Of a stretch of 59,254 bases of DNA, positions 36,456 to 45,038 are shown piece after piece. Origin of the DNA: Nocardia lijiangensis NBRC 108240 (lineage in GTDB: Bacteria > Actinomycetota > Actinomycetes > Mycobacteriales > Mycobacteriaceae); assembly GCF_001613045.1 (NCBI RefSeq), contig NZ_BDBP01000068.1, forward strand, positions 1-59,254, written 5' to 3'. Positions within the stretch are counted from its first letter, which is position 1, and every line of letters begins with the position of its first letter. The notes below the pieces were generated by a model. The model did no database searches, had not been told where the DNA came from, and saw only the letters and a program-made list of their open reading frames with translations. The position numbers and the translations under genes were made by a program.

Positions 36456-38168
36456 TTACGGGTTCATCCGGTACGCGCCCGCGTGGCTCAGCACTTCCGC
36501 GTACACGCGGTCGGCCCGCGCGTCGTCGGCGATCGGCTTGCGCAATGAGCCGAGAGCCCATTCCTGTTGCGCCGCAGTGGACGACGACTTGCCGAACACC
36601 CCGAGGGCGTAGGCCGAGAAGTCGCGGACGAACAGCTCGAAGATGGCGTCCACGAGGTCGTCGGGGGTGTCCGCGATCGTCGCCTGCTCCAGAATCAGCT
36701 GGCCGTAGGGCAGCAGGGTGAACTGCTCGCCGACGGCCAGCTGGTAGTCCAGATCCGTCAGCTGCGCGTCGGTCGCGGGGGCCTGCACCGGGAATTGGAC
36801 GAATCGCTCCGCCTGTTCCAGGAACAGCGCGACATTCGGCAGGTGGCGATAGCCGGCGAACGCCGCCCGCCAGTCGGCGAAGCGCACCTTGCCGAGCCCG
36901 GCCGCGCCGGGCTGGCGGAACAGCGCCTCGTCGTCGCCCGCGTCGCGGCGCACCGGCACCGGCGGCAGGTCGGCGGCGTTGTAGAGGAAGCTCGGCATGA
37001 ATTTCAGTGTGAGCGCCATGTTCACGTGCGCGGTGCCTTCGAGGCGCGGCATGGAGTCGATGGTGCCGCGCGCCACCGCAAAGTAGGTGTCCTTCTCGAA
37101 ACCCTTGGCGGAGATGACATCCGAGAGCTCACGGAAGACGCGCTCGCCCTCGCGGGTCACCTTCATCTTGCCGATCGAGTTGAACATGACGAAACGCCGG
37201 TCCTCCGGGGTCGATTCGCGCATGTAGTCGATGGCTCGCTCGTGGTAGAGCTTCATGGCGGTGATGCGAATGTAGTTGTCGGACAGAATCTGTCGCACCT
37301 GATCGAAATCGGTGACCGGGTGTCCGAACAGGATCTTGTTCGCGGCCTGATCGACGGTCTCGTAGAAACAGTGCTGCACGATGCCGAGGGTGACCATGCC
37401 GATGTTGAACTTGCCGCAGTTGATCGCGGCCAGCGCGACGTCGAAGGCCTTGCGGCCGGTGTGCAGCACGTCGTCGGCGGCGACCGGGTAGTCGGTCAGA
37501 TCGTAGGCGCTCACGTAGTTCTGGCCGTGGATGACGTTCTTGACCAGCGCGTAGCGAGGGTGGTTGCTGTCGGCGAGGAACCAGACGTAGGCGTCGGGGC
37601 CCTCGATGTCGGTGCGGCGCCCGATGGTCGGCACCAGCCGCGCGACATTGCCGTTGCCGATGTAGTACTTGCTCCCGCTAGCGGTGAAACCGCCCGCGCC
37701 GTCGGGGGTGAGCAGCATGTCGGTGGAGTAGATGTCGGCGCCGTGATCCTTTTCGGACAGGCCGAAGGCGACGATGCCGCCGCGGTCCAGTTCCTCGGCG
37801 GCGCGGGCGTGCGCCTTGTCGTTGGCGCTCTGCCAGATGGTGGCCAGGCCGAGGGTCGACACGCCCCACGCGTACCAGTACTGGGCGCCGTAGAACCCGG
37901 TGATCTCGTTGAACTTGGAGATGAAGGCGGTGTCCCAGCGCTTGTCCGGATCGCCGCCCGCGTGCGCCTTCGGGGTGGCCATGTAGGCGAGAATCCTCGA
38001 CTCCTTCAGGAACGCCATCCAGTCGTCGTACCACTCGCCGCGGTGCGCGTCGGCGGTGAGCGCTTCTTTGCCCTTGCTCTCGAAGAACTCGACGAGTGAG
38101 GTCAGCAGCCGCCGGGTCGTCGGGTCGAACTCCGCGAAGGTGTCGGTCGTCGGATTGAACAAGGGCAT
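36456..38168 (-). CDS. Acyl-CoA dehydrogenase, large form
   Basis: A 570-residue enzyme of the acyl-CoA dehydrogenase superfamily with an extended C-terminal domain. Seen: GLSEKDHGADIYSTDMLL, ITASGSKYYIGNG-like FTASGSKYYIGNGN, a long helical region and RLEGTAHVNMALTLKF near the active site. The length exceeds the 380-residue class and resembles the large FadE or AidB-like forms. ATG 38168 gives MPLFNPTTDTFAEF; ATG 38186 is possible. A strong inverted-repeat operator precedes it, so it is likely repressed by the TetR gene just upstream on the same strand. Confidence 0.9.
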   Translation of the reverse strand: MPLFNPTTDTFAEFDPTTRRLLTSLVEFFESKGKEALTADAHRGEWYDDWMAFLKESRILAYMATPKAHAGGDPDKRWDTAFISKFNEITGFYGAQYWYAWGVSTLGLATIWQSANDKAHARAAEELDRGGIVAFGLSEKDHGADIYSTDMLLTPDGAGGFTASGSKYYIGNGNVARLVPTIGRRTDIEGPDAYVWFLADSNHPRYALVKNVIHGQNYVSAYDLTDYPVAADDVLHTGRKAFDVALAAINCGKFNIGMVTLGIVQHCFYETVDQAANKILFGHPVTDFDQVRQILSDNYIRITAMKLYHERAIDYMRESTPEDRRFVMFNSIGKMKVTREGERVFRELSDVISAKGFEKDTYFAVARGTIDSMPRLEGTAHVNMALTLKFMPSFLYNAADLPPVPVRRDAGDDEALFRQPGAAGLGKVRFADWRAAFAGYRHLPNVALFLEQAERFVQFPVQAPATDAQLTDLDYQLAVGEQFTLLPYGQLILEQATIADTPDDLVDAIFELFVRDFSAYALGVFGKSSSTAAQQEWALGSLRKPIADDARADRVYAEVLSHAGAYRMNP

Positions 38169-38191
38169 GGCTTCAGCGCCTTTCATCTGAG

Positions 38192-38228
38192 GGCAGATGC
38201 CATCAATTTAGAAGTGATGGCACCTGCC
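38192..38228. promoter_or_regulatory. Long inverted-repeat operator before the acyl-CoA dehydrogenase
   Basis: Arms 38192-38205 (GGCAGATGCCATCA) and 38215-38228 (TGATGGCACCTGCC) are 14 bp with a single mismatch and a 9-nt spacer. The site lies a few bases before the dehydrogenase start and after the TetR terminator. It is a strong TetR-type operator candidate. Confidence 0.75.
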
Positions 38229-38270
38229 GTCAAATGTCGGCCACGAGTGGCCGGGCCGCGGACGACAAAA

Positions 38271-38300
38271 GGCCCGCGCGCCTCGGGGAGGCGGCGGGCC
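38271..38300 (-). terminator. Rho-independent terminator of the TetR gene
   Basis: On the minus strand a GGCCCGC...GCGGGCC stem with an inner GCCTC/GAGGC stem is followed by TTTT (AAAA at 38267-38270 on the plus strand). It lies 16 nt after the TetR stop and isolates the dehydrogenase gene. Confidence 0.75.
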
Positions 38301-38315
38301 GTGGGAAACGCGGGA

Positions 38316-38969
38316 TCAGGAGGCGTATATCGAGCGGTACGCCGTGAGGGTGGCGACGCAGTGCTCCACGATCTGCTCGCGGGTCGCGCGCAGCGAACCG
38401 TTCAGCCACGCGGAGAACATGCCCGCATTGCCGCTGGCCATGCTGACCGCGGCCAGCCGACGCCGGACCGGGTCGGTGATGTGGCCGAACAGGTGGTCCT
38501 GGATCAGCCGGGTGAAGGCGGGCATCACGGCGATGGTGGTCTGGCCGAGGCCGGTACTGGAGTACGGCTCGACCAGGAACAGGCGCGACTTGCGGGGATC
38601 TTCCAGCACCTTGTCGACGAGGACCTCCGATAGCGCCCGGTCTCGCGACGGGTCGTCGGCCGCGGCGAACGCGGTCATCGGTTCCAGGAACTCGTCGGCG
38701 ATCTGCCGGTACAGCACGTCGAGCAGTTCGTCGCGGCTGCTGAAACTCTCGTAGAAGTACCGGTCGGTGAGATTGGCGCGGCGGCACACCGCGCGCATCG
38801 TGACGCCCGCGGCCCCCGCCTCGCCGATCAGATCCAGGGCGGCCTCCAGCAGCGCTGAGCGCCGCGCCTCCCGGCGCTCGGTGAGCGTCGTGCCACCCCA
38901 GATGCGGGGACCGGCGTCCTCTGATTCCTGGCCTGTCTGCACCGATTCACAGTAATGCCTGCCGGGCAT
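38316..38969 (-). CDS. TetR-family regulator, probable repressor of the acyl-CoA dehydrogenase
   Basis: A 217-residue regulator with HTH TMRAVCRRANLTDRYFYESF and SSRDELLD. ATG 38969 lies 7 nt past the end of the cysteine-synthase/rhodanese gene, so it could be read from the same transcript. GTG 38942 is an alternative and neither start has a strong ribosome site. The downstream terminator and 14-bp inverted repeat in front of the dehydrogenase make that gene the likely target. Confidence 0.88.
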   Translation of the reverse strand: MPGRHYCESVQTGQESEDAGPRIWGGTTLTERREARRSALLEAALDLIGEAGAAGVTMRAVCRRANLTDRYFYESFSSRDELLDVLYRQIADEFLEPMTAFAAADDPSRDRALSEVLVDKVLEDPRKSRLFLVEPYSSTGLGQTTIAVMPAFTRLIQDHLFGHITDPVRRRLAAVSMASGNAGMFSAWLNGSLRATREQIVEHCVATLTAYRSIYAS

Positions 38970-38976
38970 CGGCCGT

Positions 38977-40305
38977 TCAGGCCCCGCTTTCCAGCGCCAT
39001 CCCGGCGTCGCGCCAGGACACGATGCCGCCGTCCAGGCTCGCCGCGTCGTATCCGGCGTGTCGCGCGAGCGCGGCGAAGCGCAGCGATATCTCACCGACC
39101 GGGCACACGAACACCACCGGGCGCGAACGCGGGAACGGGACGCCGTGGGTGAGCATGTCGTCCAGCTGATCGTCGCGGATGTTCACCGCACCGGGCACGT
39201 GGCCGATCCGGTAGGCCATCGCGCCCCGGGTGTCGACGATGGTGGGCCGCCCGGTCCGGTCCAGCTCCGCGAGCTCGGTCGGCGTCAGCCGGGGCGTGGC
39301 GGCGAGTTCGGCGGCGGTCGGCTCCCTCCGGCGGTCCGGCCTGCCGAACAACTCGGGCCTGCGCTTCTTCAGGTACGACAGATAGGGCTCGAGCCGATCG
39401 CAGACGATGATCACCGCGACCACCGGATCGCTCGCGTCGCGCGCCGAAAGATCCAGCGCGCCCAGGGTTTCCAGCGCGGCCGCGTAAGCCGCGCCACTGG
39501 TGGGCCCGGCCAGCACGCCGTATCCGGTGGCCAGGCGCAGCGTCGCGTCGACGGCGTCGCCGGACGCGACGGTGACGATGCGGTCGTAGAAATCGGGCTG
39601 GAACAGCCCCACGTCCCACATCTCCGTCTCCGAGCGGATTCCCGGGATGAAATCTGATCGCTCGGAAACCACGGCGACCGTGCGCAATTCGGGATTGTGC
39701 TTGCGCAGATAGGTCGCGGCTCCGCGGGTGGAGCCGGTGGTGCCGAGCCCGCCGACGAGGTAGTCGACTCGGTCGATGCCGTCGGCCGCCAGGTCCTCGT
39801 GGATCTCCCGCCCGGTCCCGAGACAGTGCGCCTCGACGTTCTTCTCGTTGGTGTACTGCGAGGGATGGTGGTAGACGCCGGGCTCTTTCGCCATGGTCGA
39901 CTCGATCACGGAGTACACGTCGTTCGGCGTGGTCGGGTCAGGGCACTCGGAAAGCCCGGGGAGCTCGACGATGTCGGCGCCGAGCAGCTGCAGCAGATCA
40001 CGCACCTCGGCCACCTTGATCCGGTTGGTCACCGCCCGCAGCCCGACTCCCTCGAGCGCCCCGAGCACCCGCAGCGCCTTGGCGGTGTTGCCGCTGGACG
40101 CCTCGATCAAGGTCTGTCCCGCGGCGGTGATCGCGCCGAGCTCGTCCCGGATCATCCCCCAGGCGACGCGGTCCTTGACCGAGCCGAAGGGGTTGTGCGA
40201 CTCCAGTTTCGCGTACAGCTCGACGCGCTCGAGTCCGTGGACCGCGGGATCGAGGCGCAGCAGCGGCGTGTTGCCGATCAGTTCGGTGATGTGGTCGTAG
40301 CGCAT
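38977..40305 (-). CDS. Cysteine synthase-like PLP enzyme fused to rhodanese
   Basis: A 442-residue fusion. Residues 1-320 are a fold-II PLP enzyme: ITELIGNTPLLRL, the PLP Lys44 in NPFGSVKDR, ASSGNTAKAL and GLGTTGSTRG. Residues about 345-442 are a rhodanese domain (PTIVDTRGAMAYRIGHVPGA) with the sulfur-accepting Cys401 in FVCPVGEIS. The enzyme could use persulfide sulfur directly for beta-replacement, or make 2,3-diaminopropionate as SbnA-like enzymes do. Its ATG overlaps the decarboxylase stop by one base (TGATG). It is the last gene of the four-gene chain. Confidence 0.88.
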   Translation of the reverse strand: MRYDHITELIGNTPLLRLDPAVHGLERVELYAKLESHNPFGSVKDRVAWGMIRDELGAITAAGQTLIEASSGNTAKALRVLGALEGVGLRAVTNRIKVAEVRDLLQLLGADIVELPGLSECPDPTTPNDVYSVIESTMAKEPGVYHHPSQYTNEKNVEAHCLGTGREIHEDLAADGIDRVDYLVGGLGTTGSTRGAATYLRKHNPELRTVAVVSERSDFIPGIRSETEMWDVGLFQPDFYDRIVTVASGDAVDATLRLATGYGVLAGPTSGAAYAAALETLGALDLSARDASDPVVAVIIVCDRLEPYLSYLKKRRPELFGRPDRRREPTAAELAATPRLTPTELAELDRTGRPTIVDTRGAMAYRIGHVPGAVNIRDDQLDDMLTHGVPFPRSRPVVFVCPVGEISLRFAALARHAGYDAASLDGGIVSWRDAGMALESGA

Positions 40306-41885
40306 CAGGGCGCCTCGGTTTCGCGCGGCACCGGCGTCCGTCGCGATGCGCGGGGCGGGGTCCGGTGCACGGGCGGCAGGCCCACCGGACTGTGCGGTTC
40401 GTAGTCGGTATCGCGGCACACCTGGAAACTGCCCGCGCGATGGGCCACGGCCAGCTTCGCGGGCGGCGGGTGCATCGAGGCCGAGGCTGCCGACAGGTCC
40501 ATGTGGTAGGCAGCGGTGTTCGGGAAGACGACCAGATCCCCGGACCTGGGGCGCTGCGGCAGCCAGACCTTGTGATTGGTGACGAGATCGCGTTCGAGGC
40601 ACAGTCGTCCGGCGAAATACACGCCGACCGGCCCGGTTTCGCGCACCGGTCGCAGCGCGGGGGCGGTGTCGGCCGCCGAACGCAACGGGGTGATCGCGCC
40701 GTCGTCGTACCGCTCGTCCTTGTCGTGCGCCGCGCTCGGCAGGACGATCGGGTCGACCATCACCTCCTGGTCGGCGGGGGTCACCGCGTCGCGGCTGAGG
40801 TCGACGTGCACCAGGAGGGTCCCGTCGCCGAGTTCCTTGACGAACTCGACCCGCGCCACCGTCACACCGGCATGGTCGAGGAGGGCCTTGCCCGGCTCCA
40901 GCCAGAGGTCGAGCAGATTGTCCGCGGCGACCTGGGCTACGGTGCGCCCGCCGTGCCGTTCCAGGGGCGCGGTCAGCAGGTCGGCGAGCATCCGGGTGGC
41001 CGGAATCGTATTGGCGTACTTGTGGAACACCGGCGTGCCGTGCACCGCTCCGTCGTCGACGTGGTACCCGAAAGTGTTGGCGCCCCAGCTCATCGGCTCG
41101 CCGCGGCCGAGCAGCGCGTCGCGCAACGCGCGGACGTAGCCGTCGAACCGGTCGGCGTCGGCGGTGAAGACCTGGCGCAGCCCGCCGCCGAGATCGAGTA
41201 CGCGAGGGGAGAGCCCGTGCGCGTAAGCCCGTTCGACCAGCGTCAGGCAGGCCTCGACGGCGCGCACCCGTTCGGCGTTCTCACCGGAGTCGATGTGAAA
41301 GGCGAAGCCGAGGAACGAAATCCGGCCACGATGGGCGCTGAGCAGGTCCAATGCGCGGTCGACGTGCTCGAGCGGCACCCCGAAGCGGCTCAGCGGCGAC
41401 CCAGGGAAGCCGGAAACCCGCAGCAGCACCGGTACGGTGGCGCGATCACCGGCCAGCTCGGCGATCCGGCGCAGCTCCCAGAGGTTGTCCACGTTGATCG
41501 TCGCGCCGCACTCGATGAGCGTGCGCAGGAACGCCTCGCCCTTCGGTCCGGTCACTTCGATGCGCATCGGCCCGAACCCGGCGCCGATCGCGCTGGCCAG
41601 CTCCTGCGGCGAGGCCACATCGATGGCGATGCCTGCGTGTTCGGCGGTGCGGACGAAGGCTCGGGACTGATTGGCCTTGTGCGCGTAGCAGATTCGATAC
41701 GTCGGCAGCTCCCGGTCCAAGACCGTGCGCAGCTGTTTCAGGTTCTCCGCGAAGACCTGGGGGAAGACCAGGTGCACGGGCAAGCCGAACCGGATCAGGG
41801 TCTCGTCCAAGGCGTCGCGGGTATCGAGGAAGGCGCGAACCAGCGGATGGATCTTCGCGGGTAGCGCCGGTAGCGGCGCCGTCAT
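40305..41885 (-). CDS. Fold-III PLP decarboxylase (DAP/ornithine decarboxylase-like)
   Basis: A 526-residue alanine-racemase-fold PLP enzyme. PLP Lys70 is in CYAHKANQS, FHIDSG precedes the phosphate-binding LDLGGGL, and EPGKALLDHAG and the catalytic-Cys-type region GRLCLERDL are present. The specificity residues of true LysA are not conserved. It looks closer to the Y4yA/SbnH-like decarboxylases of siderophore-type loci than to lysine synthesis; this grouping is from memory. ATG 41885 overlaps the previous stop (ATGA). Confidence 0.85.
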   Translation of the reverse strand: MTAPLPALPAKIHPLVRAFLDTRDALDETLIRFGLPVHLVFPQVFAENLKQLRTVLDRELPTYRICYAHKANQSRAFVRTAEHAGIAIDVASPQELASAIGAGFGPMRIEVTGPKGEAFLRTLIECGATINVDNLWELRRIAELAGDRATVPVLLRVSGFPGSPLSRFGVPLEHVDRALDLLSAHRGRISFLGFAFHIDSGENAERVRAVEACLTLVERAYAHGLSPRVLDLGGGLRQVFTADADRFDGYVRALRDALLGRGEPMSWGANTFGYHVDDGAVHGTPVFHKYANTIPATRMLADLLTAPLERHGGRTVAQVAADNLLDLWLEPGKALLDHAGVTVARVEFVKELGDGTLLVHVDLSRDAVTPADQEVMVDPIVLPSAAHDKDERYDDGAITPLRSAADTAPALRPVRETGPVGVYFAGRLCLERDLVTNHKVWLPQRPRSGDLVVFPNTAAYHMDLSAASASMHPPPAKLAVAHRAGSFQVCRDTDYEPHSPVGLPPVHRTPPRASRRTPVPRETEAP

Positions 41886-43162
41886 ACCGCGGATTCCGAA
41901 GGCTGGACGCCGATTTCGACGGGGTCGGGTCGCTGGGCGACGGGGTTGTACCCGCCGTCTCGGATCGCCTCGAATGCCCGCTCCCGGTTGCGCGGGCTGC
42001 GAAACTCGGCGACCACCCGTTTGGTGACGAGGTCGATCTCGGCGACCGCGAGCCCCATCGATTCCAGAGTGCCGGTGATGGTGCGGACGCAGTGCTTGCA
42101 GTTCATGTCCGGCACGTAGAAGACCCGGTCCTCGGCCATCGCCGGATCGTCGGCGGTGCGCTCGTCCAGCGCCGCGGCGACCTCGACCGGGCGGCAGCCC
42201 GCCACGATGCCGGTGAACACCGCGACGAAACGGTCGACCACCACGGCGAGCAGGCTGTAGTGCGCGCCGTCGAGCTGATGCGGCATCGCGGCAAGGCAGG
42301 CCGGACGGGTGCCGGGTGGCAGCAGCGCGTACTGGCGGGAGATGAGGTCGAGATCCTCGTGGTATTTGGCGATGGCGTCCGCGACACTCAGGCCCTCGAC
42401 CGTGGTCGCGCGCCGCATCACCGTGTGCGCGTCGGCGATGGTGGCGTCCTTCATGGCGCGCAGCGTGGCCACCGATTCGGCGGTGTAGCGGACGGTGCCG
42501 TCGGGCTGGGTGGCCAGGGTCACCGGGATCATCCCGCGCCGGTAGGTGGAGGCCTGCAACTCCCAGAACCAGCGCGTCGCGATCGCCGCGAAGAGCCCGG
42601 AATCCCGCATGCCCCTGGCGAATTCGATCGCGTCGCGATAGGGAGTCTGGCGGGCGAGCAGGGCGTGCTGAGCCAGCGCGCGGCCGGTCGCCTCGATACC
42701 GACGCGGAAGATCTCGAGCGGTTCGTGGTCGGTGGTGGTGCCCTCCAGCACGGCGCGGTCGCGGGGGTCGACGCACTCGGCGCGGCGCACCAGCGCGGTA
42801 TCGGCGCGCAGCGCGTGCCACAGCGCCAGGACGGTCTCGCGCACCGCGATCGGCACCACGGGACCGAGGCCGTCGGAGCGGAAGTGCCCGGTGTTGGGAA
42901 TTCCGTCGCTGTCGGTCCACGCGATGCGGTGGGTCGCGGTGGTCACCTGGTGCGTGCGGCACGGCCGCATGAATCGCTCCAGATACAGCCGCTGCGAGTA
43001 GGTCAGATGGCTGTTCTCCTCGGGAACCACTGCAGCACAGGTGAATTCGATGCGACGGAAATCGGTGGGCACGGGCACCTCGCCGAACAGCCCTGGCTGG
43101 GCGAGTCCGGCCAGGACCCGGGACGCCGCCCTGCGGTCGTAGCGCGGGGTGTCGGTATTCAC
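41882..43162 (-). CDS. Unknown-fold protein with C-terminal heavy-metal-associated (HMA) domain
   Basis: A 426-residue protein. The C-terminal ~75 residues form an HMA ferredoxin-like fold with the metal motif MNCKHC (Cys355, Cys358), as in copper chaperones. The N-terminal ~340 residues are helical, contain many His/Arg/Trp (TRWFWELQASTYRRGMIP, AMPHQLDGAHYSLLAVVVD) and match no family I know. GTG 43162 overlaps the desulfurase stop (GTGA), and the stop overlaps the decarboxylase start. The fusion suggests a metal-dependent enzyme or metal delivery inside the pathway. Confidence 0.8.
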   Translation of the reverse strand: MNTDTPRYDRRAASRVLAGLAQPGLFGEVPVPTDFRRIEFTCAAVVPEENSHLTYSQRLYLERFMRPCRTHQVTTATHRIAWTDSDGIPNTGHFRSDGLGPVVPIAVRETVLALWHALRADTALVRRAECVDPRDRAVLEGTTTDHEPLEIFRVGIEATGRALAQHALLARQTPYRDAIEFARGMRDSGLFAAIATRWFWELQASTYRRGMIPVTLATQPDGTVRYTAESVATLRAMKDATIADAHTVMRRATTVEGLSVADAIAKYHEDLDLISRQYALLPPGTRPACLAAMPHQLDGAHYSLLAVVVDRFVAVFTGIVAGCRPVEVAAALDERTADDPAMAEDRVFYVPDMNCKHCVRTITGTLESMGLAVAEIDLVTKRVVAEFRSPRNRERAFEAIRDGGYNPVAQRPDPVEIGVQPSESAV

Positions 43163-44478
43163 GTGAGCTCCTCGGCAATCGTCGTGACGCAGGCGGTGAA
43201 CCGGTCGATCTCGTCGAGGGTGTTGTAGACGTGCATGCTGACGCGCACCGAGTCCAGGTCGTCGGCGCCGGGGCCGTCGGCGGGTGTGCAGTGCAGGCCG
43301 GTGCGTACCAGGAAGCCCAGCTCGCCCAGCACGAAACCCATGTCGGCCGCGGTGATTCCGGCGATGCGGAACGAGACGATGCCGTAGCCGACCGCGCACC
43401 GCGCGTAGGCGGGACCGGGGAGGAATTCCAGCCCGGGTACCGCGCGCAGCCCGTCGACGAGCCGCAGGGTGAGTGCGCGGTTGTGCGCGGCGATGGCCTC
43501 GATCCCGAGGGATTCGAGCACGTCGAGCGCGCTGCCGAGCGCGAGGATGCCCGGGATGTTGGGGGTGCCGCCCTCGAGCAGATCCGGCATCCCGGTGCCG
43601 GACAGCCCCGATTCGGTGAGCCGCACTCCCGAATTGCCGCCGGGCAGGAAGGGGAGTAGCCGATCGTGAATCCGTCGGTGGCAGTACAGAATTCCGGTGC
43701 CCGGCGCGCCGAGCATCTTGTGCGCGGCGAACACCGCGAAGTCGGCGCCGAGCTCGGTCACGTCGACCGGGAGGTGCCCGCCGCTCTGACTGCAGTCGAA
43801 GCACAGCAGGACCGACGGATCGATGCGCCCGCGCAGTTCCTCCAGCGTGGTCACCGCGCCGAAGACGTGGTGCAGGTGGCTGGTCACGATCAGCCGGGTG
43901 CGCGGGGTGAGCTTGGCGAGGATGTCGGCGGTGTCGGCCTCGCCGAGTTCGGTGGTCCGGTAGGGGATCAGCTCCACGCGGCGGCCGAATCGGGCCAGCA
44001 GCCCGCGCAGGTGGTGCCACGGGTGCACGGCGGAGGCGTGATCGCGCGGGTTGTAGAGGATCTCGTCGCCGTCGGCGAGCTCGGCCAACCCCCAGGACAG
44101 TGCGATCGCGTTGAGCGCGGCGGTGGCGCCGCCGGTGAAGACGATTTCGTCGGGGTGTTCGGCGCCGAGGAACGCCGCCGTGCGGGCGCGCACCTCCGCT
44201 ATGCGCGCGGTCAGTTCGGTCGCCCACGGATAGGTGCCGCGACCGGCGTTGGCGGTGCGCGAGGAGTGGTAGCGGTGGATGGTCTCGATGACGGGCAGCG
44301 GTTTCTGCGCGGTGGCCGCGCTGTCCAGATAGACCTCGCTCGATTCGGTCAGCGCGGGGAACAGCGCGCGCACGGTGTCGGAGAGGGGCGGTGTCGAAGC
44401 GGGGAACCGGTGGCCGGGGGAGTGTCCGCGCGCGGCCGGGGAGCGGGTGAAATACGAGCCTGGCGCCGGTGACCGCAA
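43159..44478 (-). CDS. SufS-like cysteine desulfurase (class V aminotransferase fold)
   Basis: A 439-residue PLP enzyme with YLDSAATAQKPLPVI near the N-terminus, the Asp228/Gln231 pair in CFDCSQSGGH, PLP Lys254 in AHKMLGAPGTG, and the persulfide-forming Cys397 in VRTGLHCTP. All parts for releasing sulfur from cysteine are intact. The frame starts with TTG 44478 behind AGGGAG. It opens a four-gene overlapping chain and lies far from any suf genes, pointing to a dedicated pathway rather than Fe-S assembly. Its promoter shares the gap 44479-44596 with the PNPOx-like gene. Confidence 0.88.
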   Translation of the reverse strand: MRSPAPGSYFTRSPAARGHSPGHRFPASTPPLSDTVRALFPALTESSEVYLDSAATAQKPLPVIETIHRYHSSRTANAGRGTYPWATELTARIAEVRARTAAFLGAEHPDEIVFTGGATAALNAIALSWGLAELADGDEILYNPRDHASAVHPWHHLRGLLARFGRRVELIPYRTTELGEADTADILAKLTPRTRLIVTSHLHHVFGAVTTLEELRGRIDPSVLLCFDCSQSGGHLPVDVTELGADFAVFAAHKMLGAPGTGILYCHRRIHDRLLPFLPGGNSGVRLTESGLSGTGMPDLLEGGTPNIPGILALGSALDVLESLGIEAIAAHNRALTLRLVDGLRAVPGLEFLPGPAYARCAVGYGIVSFRIAGITAADMGFVLGELGFLVRTGLHCTPADGPGADDLDSVRVSMHVYNTLDEIDRFTACVTTIAEELT

Positions 44479-44596
44479 CGTGACGCTCCCTTCACGCCGA
44501 TGCCATGGACACCACTCAACGATACGCTAAACACTTTTCGTCAGATGATCGAAGATTTCAGCTGGGCAACGTGTTTCACGCGCTAGCCTGGAGCGC

Positions 44597-45028
44597 ATGC
44601 CATTGAGCCAGGATGAGCGTCAAGAGTTTCTCGCGCAGCCGCACATCGCGGCGTTGGCCGTCGCGGCGGGTCGGGATCGCGGCCCGCTCAACGTGCCGAT
44701 CTGGTACCAGTATTCGCCCGGCGCCGAGGTGTGGGTGCTGACCGGCCCGGAGTCGGAGAAGATGCGGTACATCAGGCAGACCGGCCGCTTCAGCCTGATG
44801 GTGCAGCGCCTCGAGCCCACGGTGCGCTACGTCAGCGTGGAGGGGCCGGTCACCCGGATCACGCCGATGACCGAGGAGCTGCACCGGGAGATGGTCGCCC
44901 GCTACCTGCCGCCGGACAAGGTCGACGCGTACCTCCGGGCCGCCGAGGCGTACGGCGAACAGGTCGTGGTGTCCATGCGACCCGAGCACTGGCTGTCCGC
45001 CGACCTCGGCGACCTCACCGCCCTGTAG
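44597..45028 (+). CDS. Pyridoxamine 5'-phosphate oxidase-like flavin-binding protein
   Basis: A 143-residue split-beta-barrel protein (LAVAAGRDRGPLNVPIWYQY, VSVEGPVTRITPM) that should bind FMN or F420. ATG 44597 is preceded by GGAGCGC. It is divergent from the four-gene PLP/HMA chain with a 118-nt shared gap. A link to that chain is possible but unproven, since the family is abundant in actinobacteria and mostly unrelated to vitamin B6 synthesis. Confidence 0.85.
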   Translation: MPLSQDERQEFLAQPHIAALAVAAGRDRGPLNVPIWYQYSPGAEVWVLTGPESEKMRYIRQTGRFSLMVQRLEPTVRYVSVEGPVTRITPMTEELHREMVARYLPPDKVDAYLRAAEAYGEQVVVSMRPEHWLSADLGDLTAL

Positions 45029-45038
45029 CGCCGCCCGG

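Noticed and set aside
40305..41885. The fold-III decarboxylase as lysA of lysine biosynthesis
   Set aside because: It is about 80 residues longer than LysA, substrate-site residues differ, and it is coupled to sulfur and metal genes rather than thrA/argS-type neighbours.
43159..44478. The desulfurase as part of a SUF Fe-S assembly operon
   Set aside because: No sufB, sufC, sufD or sufU genes adjoin it; neighbours are a decarboxylase, HMA-fusion and CysK-rhodanese.
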